Source: Streptomyces sp. SN-593
Lineage (GTDB): Bacteria; Actinomycetota; Actinomycetes; Streptomycetales; Streptomycetaceae
Reading direction: 5' to 3'
Length of the DNA: 64,000 nt
Assembly: GCF_016756395.1 (NCBI RefSeq)
Contig: NZ_AP018365.1
Coordinates: 744,001 to 808,000, forward strand
Numbering within the stretch: the stretch's first letter is position 1; the number at the start of each line of letters is the position of its first letter. The notes beneath the pieces are model-generated. The model searched no databases and was not told the origin of the DNA. It saw nothing but the letters and a program-made list of their open reading frames with translations. Shown here in pieces: positions 46,121-55,000 of the stretch. The position numbers were made by a program, and so were the translations under genes.

Positions 46121-47386
46121 TCAGTCGTCCGAGCTGAACTGCCGGCGGAAGGCGGCGCGGACCGGAGCCGAAGCACGCATCACCGCGTCCTTGCCGATGA
46201 GCCTGCGTCGGAGCATCGCGAGCCGCGGATGCCGCTCGCTCATCTCGGTGGACTGCCGGTCCAGTTCCTCCACCAGCCGCTCGGACCGCTTCTCCACGGC
46301 GAGCTCGTCCAGGATGCGGTCCACCTCCGCGAGCAGCGCGCCGTGAAGCTGCCACTGGCGCGGATGCGACTGGACACCGGACAGCAGCAGGTCCGCCACG
46401 GTGTCGCGGACCCGCGCGGCGTCGGTGAGCGCCTGCGCGAGCCGGTCCTCCGCGGTCTGCGCGCTCTCCGTGACCTGGGTGGTGATCAGGACCGCGAAGC
46501 TCTCGATCGCACCGGCCACGTGGTCGAAGAGCTCCTCCAGCTGCCGGCCGATCTCCTCGGTGAACAGCCGCTCGTCGGTACGCGCCTTCGCCAGGTCGGT
46601 GAGCGTGCGCGAGAGCACCCGCAGCACCACCGCGCAGATCTCCAGGGTGTCCAGGCCGGTGCGCAGCACCACCCGGGACAGCAGGCCCTCGCGCACCCGG
46701 GGGTTGAAGCGCAGACTGTCCTCGGCCTGCCGCAGCGACGCGTCCACCTCGCTGATGTCGTGGTCGACCCGGCGCGCCTCATGCAGCCGGGCGGCCGCGC
46801 GTTCGACCGGCAGGTGCCCGGCGACCTGGCCGCCGATGTCGCGGAAGAGCCGCCCCATCCGGCGGGCCATCGCCTCGATCGAACCGCCCGCGGACTGCAC
46901 CCACACCGGCGGCGCGAACAGCAGGTTGAACAGCAGGCCGACGGCGGCGCCGATCAACGTCTCGTAGATCCGGTCCCAGGCGGTGGTGGCGACCTTGGTG
47001 ACGCCGAGCACCAGCATCGCGGAGATCGCCACCTCCGCCTCGAACTCGCCGACCCGGACCACCCGGCCGACCAGCAGCGCGGTGAGGATGATCAGGCCGA
47101 GGCTCCACCAGCTCAGCCCGACCAGCGAGCTGAAGCCGATCGCGATGACCACGCCCACCACGACCGCGTTCACCCGTCTGATGCCGGTCATGAAGGTGGA
47201 GTAGAGGGTGACCTGCACCACCAGCAGCGCGGTGAGCGGCGCGGTCAGCGGGACCGGCTGCGGCAGCAGCCACACCGCCACGACGTAGGAGATGACCGCC
47301 GCGGCCGTGGAGCGGCCGATCTGCGCCGCCACCGGCTCCGCGGTCCAGCGGACCAGCTTGACCATCGGTTCGGGTACCTCGGGCAT
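46121..47386 (-). CDS. FUSC-type (aromatic acid exporter family) membrane protein
   Basis: A 421-residue protein. Residues 15-165 contain about six membrane helices in two close groups (RSTAAAVISYVVAVWLLP, PLTALLVVQVTLYSTFMTG, VNAVVVGVVIAIGFSSLVG and so on), a pattern of FUSC/ArAE exporters of aromatic acids. The remaining 250 residues are a long charged helical cytoplasmic domain. The ATG at 47386 follows GGGAAGGTG; a GTG three codons upstream is possible. Substrate is unknown. It sits between two glucanase genes but nothing in it suggests carbohydrate transport. Confidence 0.78.
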   Translation of the reverse strand: MPEVPEPMVKLVRWTAEPVAAQIGRSTAAAVISYVVAVWLLPQPVPLTAPLTALLVVQVTLYSTFMTGIRRVNAVVVGVVIAIGFSSLVGLSWWSLGLIILTALLVGRVVRVGEFEAEVAISAMLVLGVTKVATTAWDRIYETLIGAAVGLLFNLLFAPPVWVQSAGGSIEAMARRMGRLFRDIGGQVAGHLPVERAAARLHEARRVDHDISEVDASLRQAEDSLRFNPRVREGLLSRVVLRTGLDTLEICAVVLRVLSRTLTDLAKARTDERLFTEEIGRQLEELFDHVAGAIESFAVLITTQVTESAQTAEDRLAQALTDAARVRDTVADLLLSGVQSHPRQWQLHGALLAEVDRILDELAVEKRSERLVEELDRQSTEMSERHPRLAMLRRRLIGKDAVMRASAPVRAAFRRQFSSDD

Positions 47387-47440
47387 CCCGTGCACCTTCC
47401 CGCTTTCGGCGATCTTGCTACCTGCCGCGCCAGCCTAAGG

Positions 47441-47563
47441 GCTGTCCCGTCATCCCCGGCGGATCAGCGTGCGGTGTCAGATGCGGTGGATCGCGGGGCG
47501 GAGCGTCGTCCTCGTACCGGGTCGTCCGCGGACGCGGCGGCGGCCGCTTCCCCGGATCCCGTG
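47441..47563. repeat. Truncated intergenic repeat element
   Basis: It begins AAGGGCTGTCCCGTCATC and carries the segment CGTACCGGGTCGTCCG at 47513-47528, which recurs exactly at 51350-51365. The left end resembles the terminal sequence of the palindromic repeats at 28931 and 55714. It looks like a degraded, non-autonomous element that ends just before the GH16 promoter. Confidence 0.45.
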
Positions 47564-47570
47564 CACCTCC

Positions 47571-47599
47571 TTGACGGGCCGTCAACCACGCCGTAATCA
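47571..47599 (+). promoter_or_regulatory. Promoter of the GH16 glucanase gene
   Basis: TTGACG (47571-47576), 17 nt, then TAATCA (47594-47599): a good housekeeping-type promoter. The predicted start of transcription (about 47606) lies just before the palindrome at 47612. Confidence 0.65.
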
Positions 47600-47611
47600 T
47601 CACTGGCATCA

Positions 47612-47623
47612 GAGAGCGCTCTC
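47612..47623. promoter_or_regulatory. LacI-type operator GAGAGCGCTCTC (second copy)
   Basis: The same perfect 12-bp palindrome as at 13464-13475, at the equivalent place just past the transcription start of the GH16 gene. It is 45 bp ahead of the start codon. Confidence 0.7.
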
Positions 47624-47667
47624 CGACGCGCCCTCCACCCGCGCCCATCCATCTCCAGGAGACGGTC

Positions 47668-49830
47668 GTGACCGGCAACCCCCCACCTCTGCACGCACGC
47701 ACCACCCCCCTGAGCAGACGCTTCTCCCGCTCCCTCGTCCTCGCCTGCGTCGCGGCGCTCGTCGCCGCGTTCGCCCTGGTGATCAACCAGACCCCGGCAC
47801 GCGCGGCGGGCACCCTGCTGTCGCAGGGCAAGCCGGCCAGCGCCTCGTCCACCGAGAACGCCGGCACCCCCGCCTCCGCCGCGGTGGACGGCGACAACGG
47901 CACCCGCTGGTCAAGCGCCGCCGCCGACCCGCAGTGGCTCCAGGTCGACCTCGGCGCCACCGCGACCCTCGACTCGGTCACCCTCCGGTGGGAGACCGCG
48001 TACGCGACGGCGTACCAGATCCAGACCTCCGCGGACGGCACCACCTGGACCAGCGCCTACGCGACCACCACCGGCAAGGGCGGCACCGAGACGGTCGCCG
48101 TAAACGGTTCCGGGCGCTATGTCCGGCTCTCCACCACCCGGCGCGCCACCCAGTACGGCGTGTCCCTGTGGGAGTTCCAGGTGTACGGCACCGCCGGCTC
48201 CCCGAACGGCGCCTGCTCCACCACGAACGCGGCGCTCCACAAGACCGCCACCGCCTCCTCCACGGAGAACGCCGGCACCCCCGCCTCCGCCGCGGTGGAC
48301 GGCGACAACGGCACCCGCTGGTCCAGCGCGGCCGCCGACCCGCAGTGGCTCCAGGTCGACCTCGGGTCCTCCCAGCCGATCTGCGGCGTCCAGTTGACCT
48401 GGGAGACCGCCTACGCGAAGGCGTACCAGATCCAGGTCTCGACCGACGGCACCACCTGGACCAGCGCCTACGCGACCACCACCGGCGCGGGCGCCACCGA
48501 GCTGGTCACGCTGTCCGGCACCGGCCGCTACGTGCGGATGTACGGCACCACGCGCGCCACCCAGTACGGCTACTCGCTCTGGGAGTTCCAGGTCTTCACC
48601 GGCGGCAGCGGGAACGGCGGCGGCACGGGCGGCGACGGGGGCACCACGCCCCCGCCCGGTGACTCCACGCTGCTGTCGTACGGCAAGCCCGCCACCGCCT
48701 CGTCGTACCAGGACGACGCGAACTGCGGGGGGTGCACCCCGGCGAAGGCGTTCGACCACGACCCGGCCACCCGGTGGGCGACCAGCGACGTGACCGGCTG
48801 GGTCGATCCCGGCTGGATCCAGGTGGACCTGGGCGCGACCGCGCACATCACGCAGGTGGTCCTCCAGTGGGACCCGGCCTACGCGACCTCGTACCAGATC
48901 CAGACCTCGGCGAACGGCACGACCTGGACGAGCGTCTACTCGACCACCTCCGGCAAGGGCTTCAAGGAGACCCTCTCCGTCGACGGCACCGGGCGCTACG
49001 TGCGGATGTACGGCACCGCGCGCAGCAACGGCTACGGCTACTCGCTCTACGACTTCGACGTGTACGGCACGGGCGGCGCCCCGACGGCCCCTCCGGCCGC
49101 GCCGCCGAACCCGGGCAACCCCGAGAAGACCGTCTTCGACGACGAGTTCAACGGTCCGGCGGGCAGCGAGCCGGACTCCTCGAAGTGGAGCCAGGACCCC
49201 GGCAACGGGCAGAACGGCGAGCTGGAGACGTACACCGACGGCGGCAACACGAAGATGGACGGCAACGGCGACCTGGTGATCGAGGCCGACAAGACGTCCA
49301 CCGGCTACACCTCGGGCCGGATCAACACCGCCGGGCACTTCGACTTCACCTACGGGCACGTCGAGGCCCGGATCAAGGTCAGCGGCACGCAGGGCCTGTG
49401 GCCGGCCTTCTGGCTGCTGGGCTCGAACTTCACCACCGGCACGCCGTGGCCGCAGTGCGGCGAGATCGACATCATGGAGCACGTCGGCAAGGTGCCGGAC
49501 GCGGTCTACTCCACGCTGCACGCGCCCGCCTACAACGGCGGCAACGGCGACGGTTCGCCGTACACCGTCGCCGGCAGCGACTTCTCCTCGGCCTTCCACA
49601 CCTACGCGCTGGACTGGGACTCCGGCCACATGACGTTCTCGGTGGACGGCAACGCCTTCTTCACCGTGGACAAGGCCAACCTGGAGCAGACCAGGGGGCC
49701 GTGGATCTACGACCACCCGTTCTACATCATCCTCAACAACGCGGTGGGCGGTGACTGGCCCGGCGCCCCCGACGCCACCTCCGTCTTCCCGCAGAAGATG
49801 CTGGTCGACTACGTGCGTGTGGCGCAGTAA
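47668..49830 (+). CDS. Secreted GH16 beta-1,3-glucanase with three F5/8 modules
   Basis: A 720-residue secreted endo-beta-glucanase. Sec signal to about residue 47. Three F5/8-type binding modules follow (about 48-175, 185-312 and 330-470), separated by a Gly/Thr/Pro linker after the second. The catalytic GH16 domain (about 485-720) has the active-site signature GEIDIMEHVG. The two glutamates of E-I-D-I-M-E are nucleophile and acid/base, and the beta-bulge with the extra methionine is typical of laminarinases. WPAFWLLG and the ending VFPQKMLVDYVRV are family hallmarks. Modules 1 and 2 are nearly identical even in DNA and match the module in the GH55-like protein. The GTG at 47668 follows AGGAGA. 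Confidence 0.94.
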   Translation: MTGNPPPLHARTTPLSRRFSRSLVLACVAALVAAFALVINQTPARAAGTLLSQGKPASASSTENAGTPASAAVDGDNGTRWSSAAADPQWLQVDLGATATLDSVTLRWETAYATAYQIQTSADGTTWTSAYATTTGKGGTETVAVNGSGRYVRLSTTRRATQYGVSLWEFQVYGTAGSPNGACSTTNAALHKTATASSTENAGTPASAAVDGDNGTRWSSAAADPQWLQVDLGSSQPICGVQLTWETAYAKAYQIQVSTDGTTWTSAYATTTGAGATELVTLSGTGRYVRMYGTTRATQYGYSLWEFQVFTGGSGNGGGTGGDGGTTPPPGDSTLLSYGKPATASSYQDDANCGGCTPAKAFDHDPATRWATSDVTGWVDPGWIQVDLGATAHITQVVLQWDPAYATSYQIQTSANGTTWTSVYSTTSGKGFKETLSVDGTGRYVRMYGTARSNGYGYSLYDFDVYGTGGAPTAPPAAPPNPGNPEKTVFDDEFNGPAGSEPDSSKWSQDPGNGQNGELETYTDGGNTKMDGNGDLVIEADKTSTGYTSGRINTAGHFDFTYGHVEARIKVSGTQGLWPAFWLLGSNFTTGTPWPQCGEIDIMEHVGKVPDAVYSTLHAPAYNGGNGDGSPYTVAGSDFSSAFHTYALDWDSGHMTFSVDGNAFFTVDKANLEQTRGPWIYDHPFYIILNNAVGGDWPGAPDATSVFPQKMLVDYVRVAQ

Positions 49831-49851
49831 CGGCCGCCCGGCGGTGGGAGG

Positions 49852-49883
49852 GACGGCCGTTCGGCGCTCCGGCGACGGCCGTC
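49852..49883 (+). terminator. Hairpin terminator after the GH16 gene
   Basis: GACGGCCG pairs with CGGCCGTC around a 16-nt loop, 21 nt after the stop codon, followed by TCTCCTT. Confidence 0.55.
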
Positions 49884-49936
49884 TCTCCTTCCCCGTTTCC
49901 CGCCGAACATGATCGCCTGACCCCCTTGTTTCTGGC

Positions 49937-49952
49937 TTTGGTCCAGGCCAAT
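49937..49952. promoter_or_regulatory. DasR-like (dre) site upstream of the GH64 gene
   Basis: TTTGGTCCAGGCCAAT keeps the TGG-TC-N-AG-N-CCA core of the DasR responsive element (ACTGGTCTAGACCACT); 11 of 16 positions match. It is 83 bp before the start codon. DasR links N-acetylglucosamine sensing to chitin and glucan use and development, so control of a fungal-wall glucanase is plausible. Confidence 0.4.
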
Positions 49953-50034
49953 AGTGGAGGCCCACATTCCTACCGACGGGTTCGCGGGTGGTGCGGTCGC
50001 ATCACCCGCGCCCCCCATCCCGCAGGAGGAGTAC

Positions 50035-51273
50035 GTGCTCTCTCGGCGTTCATTCGTCAAAGGGATCGGCACCACCGGCCTGGTCGCGGCGGCCGGTTCG
50101 GCGGCGGGCTTCGCCGTTCTCGCGCCCCGGGCGTCCGCCGCCGGCGTCTCGCTGCCGGTCTCGCTCGCGAACAGGTCCGGCAGCGACACCGTCTACGCGT
50201 ACATCAGCGGCGCCGACGACTCCGGCTGGCCCGGATTCGTCGGCGCCGACGGCGCCTTCAACCGCCTGCCCAGCCCGTCGTCGGTGCTCACCCCCACACC
50301 CGACTACGCGATCCCGCTGGGCGGTTCGGGCTCGGCGGCGACCACCGTCACGCTCCAGGACTACGTGATCGGCGGCCGGGTCTGGTTCTCGATCGACGAC
50401 CGCATCCAGTTCTTCGTCAACCCGCCGGGCGCCGACGGCGGCGTCCCCGGCCTGGTCCAGCCGGGGTTCACCAGCTCCGACCCCAACTGGCAGACCCAGT
50501 GGACGTTCGCCGAGTTCACCTTCAACAGCGCCAACCTCTACGCCAACATCAGCTACGTGGACATGGTGGCGCTGCCGATCGCGATGGCGAGCAGCGGCGC
50601 GAGCGGCGACCAGTCGGTGAGCCCGCTGCCGGACGGGGCGCTCGCCTCGATCGCGTCCGGGCTCCAGGACCAGCACGCCGCCGACGGCGCCCCCTGGGAC
50701 CAACTGGTGGCCACCGGCTCCGGCGGCGCCCCGCTGCGGGTGCTCGCGCCGTCCCACGCGCCGACCGACTTCGGCGGCTACTGGGACTCCTACCTGGACT
50801 CGGTCTGGAGCCACTACGCCTCCACCCCGCTGACGATCAACGCCCAGGGCAGCTCCGGCACGTACACCGGCACCGTCTCCGGCGACGCGTTCGTCTTCGA
50901 GGGACTCGACGACGACGGCGTGGCGTTCACCCGGCCCAGTGCCGTGGACATCTTCGGCTGCGCGAGCGGGCCGCTGTACAACTCCGGGTCGGACGCGCGC
51001 GGCGCCGTCGCCGCGCGGCTGGCCGCCGCCCTCAACCGCAGCTCCCTGCTGGTGTCCGGCGGTGACAACCAGCCCGACGGCGTGACGCCGTCCGGCTACT
51101 ACCAGGACCCGGTGACGAACCACTACGCGCGGCTGGTCCACCAGTACGCCTCGATCGGCTACGCCTTCCCCTACGACGACGTCGGCCCCACGGGCGCGGC
51201 GCCGGTCGACGGCCACCTCCAGGACGCGGCGCCCACGTCGTGGAGCCTGACCCTGGGGAACGCGGGCTCCTAG
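50035..51273 (+). CDS. Tat-exported GH64 beta-1,3-glucanase
   Basis: A 412-residue enzyme of glycoside hydrolase family 64, which releases laminaripentaose from beta-1,3-glucan. A Tat signal (SRRSFVKGIG) with a hydrophobic stretch ends near residue 36. The domain opens LPVSLANRSGSDTVYAYISG and includes FFVNPPGADGGVPGLVQPGF, the WTFAEFTFN segment that carries a conserved acidic pair, SYVDMVALPIAM, and the thaumatin-like second half ending YASIGYAFPYDDVGP. No extra binding module is present, unlike the GH16 and GH87 neighbours. The GTG at 50035 follows GGAGGAG. A DasR-like site precedes it, and a perfect hairpin follows. Confidence 0.92.
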   Translation: MLSRRSFVKGIGTTGLVAAAGSAAGFAVLAPRASAAGVSLPVSLANRSGSDTVYAYISGADDSGWPGFVGADGAFNRLPSPSSVLTPTPDYAIPLGGSGSAATTVTLQDYVIGGRVWFSIDDRIQFFVNPPGADGGVPGLVQPGFTSSDPNWQTQWTFAEFTFNSANLYANISYVDMVALPIAMASSGASGDQSVSPLPDGALASIASGLQDQHAADGAPWDQLVATGSGGAPLRVLAPSHAPTDFGGYWDSYLDSVWSHYASTPLTINAQGSSGTYTGTVSGDAFVFEGLDDDGVAFTRPSAVDIFGCASGPLYNSGSDARGAVAARLAAALNRSSLLVSGGDNQPDGVTPSGYYQDPVTNHYARLVHQYASIGYAFPYDDVGPTGAAPVDGHLQDAAPTSWSLTLGNAGS

Positions 51274-51310
51274 AGTCCGCCCCGGCGGATCTCGTCGGTC
51301 GGGCTCGCGG

Positions 51311-51345
51311 CGGCTCACCGCCGTGCGTCGCACGGCGGTGAGCCG
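51311..51345 (+). terminator. Perfect 17-bp hairpin terminator after the GH64 gene
   Basis: CGGCTCACCGCCGTGCG and its exact complement are separated by a single base, so the real loop is about 5 nt. It lies 38 nt after the stop codon. Confidence 0.8.
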
Positions 51346-51349
51346 TCTC

Positions 51350-51371
51350 CGTACCGGGTCGTCCGTGGACG
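51350..51371. repeat. Segment shared with the element at 47441
   Basis: CGTACCGGGTCGTCCG is identical to 47513-47528, and the next bases (TGGACG versus CGGACG) differ at one position. It follows the GH64 terminator. Confidence 0.5.
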
Positions 51372-52087
51372 GTTCGACCCCGCGGAGGCGCGGCGCCGGG
51401 CGCCGCGAGCGCGGCAAGACCCGCCGACCTGGCCTCGATCGCCCGTCAGGGCCCCGCTCCGCGGTCGGGGCCCTGACGCGTGGGGGCGGTGCCCTGTCCC
51501 GGGGCGCCGAGCGGGGCTCGCCCCCGCCGGGGACCCGCCCGGCCCCTTCCACCGCGCAGGCCCGCGCGGCCCCGCACGGCGTGCCCAGGGCTTGGGTTCC
51601 AGTGGTCGTTCCGGGGCCGCCCGAGGCCGATCCATCGGCCGGTCGCGCCGGGCGGGCCGTCCCCGGGGGACCCGGGCGAGGTCCGGGCCGAGCCCGGGCG
51701 GGGTCCAGTGTGAGACCCGGGCAGGGCCCGGGGCGGCGTACACGCCGGGTCCGAGCAAGGGTCAGGGCAGCGTACGCGCCGGGGTCCGAGCAGGTCCGGA
51801 TCGGCCTACGGGCCGGGGTTCAGCCTGATGGCCCAGGTGGCGGGCGACGCCCCGGGGTGGCGCGTCCGGTCTCCGGGGGACGCCGACCGGGGCCGCCCGT
51901 GAGCGCGCCGGACGGCGCCGGGGCGGCGGCGTCCGGACCGTATACGGGTGCTCGTCTTGCGCTCCGGGCGCCGAGCCCCTCGTGCGCGGGGTGAGAACCG
52001 GGCGGTCGCCACGTAACGTGACCTTCAGGGCGAAAAGGTCGCGCGCCGGACAGCGGGCACGGCGGTCCTGAGGGAGCTGAGGCAGGT

Positions 52088-55000
52088 GTGGCGATGAGCG
52101 GTCCCGGACACGGCGGCGACGCCGCGCCGGCCGGTGCCACCGACGCGCTGCGGCTGGCGGTCCTGGACGCCGCCGAGGGCCTGGGCGAGGCGGACGTCCT
52201 GCGGCTGGCGGTGCAGCAGTGCGTCGCGGCGCTGGGCGGCCTCGGCGGGCTGGCGCACCTGGCCGGGCCGGCCCACGGCACCCTGCGGCTGGCCGCGGCG
52301 GGTGGCGTGCCGGACCCCGTGGCCCGCGCCTGGGAGCAGCCCGACGACCCCCGCCTGGCGCCCGTACGCGCGATGGACCGCCGGCAGGTGCAGTGGTCTC
52401 CGCGCTGGCCCGACGCCCCGGAGGGTCCCGCACCGGGCCATCCCGGCACCGCGCCGGCCGGGCCCGCGGGACTCCCGTCCGGGGCGGGCGGCGTGCCGGC
52501 CGGGCTGCGGGCGTGCGGCGTGCTGGCGGCGCCGATCCTGGTGGACGGCGCGGCGGTGGGCGTGCTGTCGGTGCTGCTGGAGCGGGAGCCGGGGCGGGAC
52601 CGGAAGCGCTTCCTGGCGGACGTGGCGGCGCTGGTGGGCGTGCGGCTGCCGGTGGCCCGCCGCTGGCGCAGCGGCACCGCTCCGTGGTGGCAGGAGCCGC
52701 AGGGACCGGCCGGGCAGGTGCGGCGGGAGATCAGCGTCGGCACCTGGAGCTGGGACCTGGACACCGGGCTGGTCGACGTCGACGAGGTCTCCGAGGGCCT
52801 GGTGGAGCTGGCCGGCCTGGACATGGACACCTGGGACCACCGGATCGAGTCGTGGATGGAGCGCATCCACCCCGACGACCGGCCCGCCGTGCAGGAGGCG
52901 ATCGAGGAGTCCCTGGCCGACGGCCGCCCCTACGCCGTCGAGCACCGCGTCCTGGACGACTCCGGCCGGGTCAACTGGCTGGAGCTGCGGGCCGCCTGCG
53001 AGCGCGACGAGAGCGGCCGGCCGACGCGGATGGTCGGCACCGTCTGGAACGTCACGGCCCGCCGCAGCCAGCTCGAATGGCTCGCCGGCCTGCTGGAGCT
53101 GAATCCCGACCCGATCTACGTGATCGCCGCGGACAACCGGGTCCAGTGGGCCAACCTGGCCGCCCGCGAACTCGGCGGCGACGGCACCCGGGAGCCCACC
53201 GGCCGCACCCCGTGGGACGCCGAGCCGCTGCTGCGCGACCGCGGCCTGCCCGAACTCCTGGACCGGGCCCGCGCGGCGCCCGGCTCCGCGAACACCCTGG
53301 AGATCGACGTCGACCGCCCGTCCCCGCGCGGCTCGGCCTCCTACGTGGTCAGGGCGGTGGAGATCGGGGGGTTCATGTCGATCCAGATGTCCGACACCAC
53401 CGAACGGCGCCGGGCGGAGCACGCGGCGGCGGAGCGAGGCCGCCAGGTCGCGGACCTCAACGCCGCGCTGGTCCGCGCGCTCAACACCCAGGACGTGGTC
53501 GCGGCGGTGGTGCAGCACGTCCTGCCGCTGGTGCACGCCGACGGCCTGGTCGTCCACGACCTGACCGGCCCCACGCCCCGGCTGATCGGCGACACCGGCT
53601 TCTCCCCCGCGCTGGTCGAGGAGCTGCACGCCCTGCAACTGCGGCGGGCGGCGCGGGCCGGCGGCGGGGAGGGCGCGGCGGCCGCGAGCGGGGAAGGGAG
53701 CGGGGAAGGGGCCGGGAGCACGGGGGCGCGGCCGGGCGGCGGCCCGTCCGCGGCCCCCGACGTGCACGCGGCCCCGCGCCCGGACGCCGAGCCGGGCACC
53801 GGGCCGGGCCCGGGCCGTTCGCCGGACCTCGGGCCGCCCCAGGGCACGGCCCCGGGGGCCGGCGGGTGGGGCGGCGCGGAGGCGGCGGACCGGGCCGCAC
53901 GGCACGCGCCCGCGGACGGCGACCGCGGCACCGCGGACCTGGGCCCCGGCGGCGCGGCGGGTACGGCCGGCGTCGCGGACCAGCCGCGCTTCATCTCCCG
54001 GGCCGACCGCACCGACCGCGCCGACCGCGCCGCCGGGCCCGCCGCGGGCCGCGACGGGCGTCCCGCCCCGCCGCCGTGGCTGCTCGGCGAGCTGGCGGAG
54101 CTGGACGGCGTCGGCGCGTGGGCGGTGCTGCCGCTGGCGGTCGGCGACCGCCGGGTCGGATCGTGCGTCATCGGCTGGAGCGCGCCGCGCCGCTTCACCG
54201 AGGACGACAAGACCCTGCTCGGCACCGTCGGCGTCATCATCGCCCAGGCGCTCGGCAACGCCCGGTTGTACGAGAGCGCGCGGCACCGCGCCGAGCGCCT
54301 CCAGCAGGAGCTGCTGCCCGGCCGCCTCCCCGACACCGTCGGCCTGCACGCCGTCGCCCGCTACCGCACGGCCGACGGCCAGGAGCTGGGCGGCGACTGG
54401 TACGACACGATCGCGCTGCCGGGCGGCCGGACGCTGGCGGTGATCGGCGACGTGCTGGGGCACGGCCTGGAGCAGGCGATCGCGATGGGCATCATCCGGC
54501 ACGCGGCGCTGACCGTCGCGGCCCTGGACATGCCGGTGGACGAGATCATGGCGCACCTCAACGACGTGGTGGTCCGGCTCGCCCCGCGCGTCGACGACCC
54601 GGTGGTGTGCGCCACCTGCCTGCTCGCCCTCTACGACCCCACCTCCGGCTCGTGCAGCATCGCCAGCGCCGGCCACGCCCCGCCGATCGCCCTGGAGCCG
54701 GGCGGCACCGCGCGACGGCTCACCATTCCCAGCGGGCCGCCGCTGGGCATGGCCCAGGTGCCGGCGCAGGTCACCGAGACGGTCCTCGCCGAGGGCACCG
54801 TGCTGGTGCTCTACACCGACGGGCTGCTCGGCTCGCAGGCTCCGGACGCGGAGCGGCTCACCGAGGCCGTCGCCCGCCACGCCGGCGGGGCGCCGGTGCC
54901 GGTCGGCGGCGAGCGGGCCGAACGCTGGCTGGCCGCGATGTGCGACGCGGTGGTGGCGCAGCTCCCGCCGGACCCGTGCCGGCAGGACGACGCGGTGCTG

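Larger units (their letters stand above)
51274..52087. other. About 810 bp of GC-rich non-coding DNA before the PP2C gene
   Basis: Apart from the terminator (51311) and the repeat segment at 51350, the region is GC-rich with Arg/Gly/Pro-type open frames lacking ribosome sites. A direct repeat of GTCCGAGCA occurs within two GCGTAC-CGCCGG-type stretches near 51730-51800. No gene is supported. Confidence 0.5.

Noticed and set aside
51323..51994. Open reading frame of about 220 codons in the gap before the PP2C gene
   Set aside because: Composition is Arg/Gly/Pro/Ala only, there is no ribosome site and no recognisable motif; such frames are expected by chance in DNA of this GC content.
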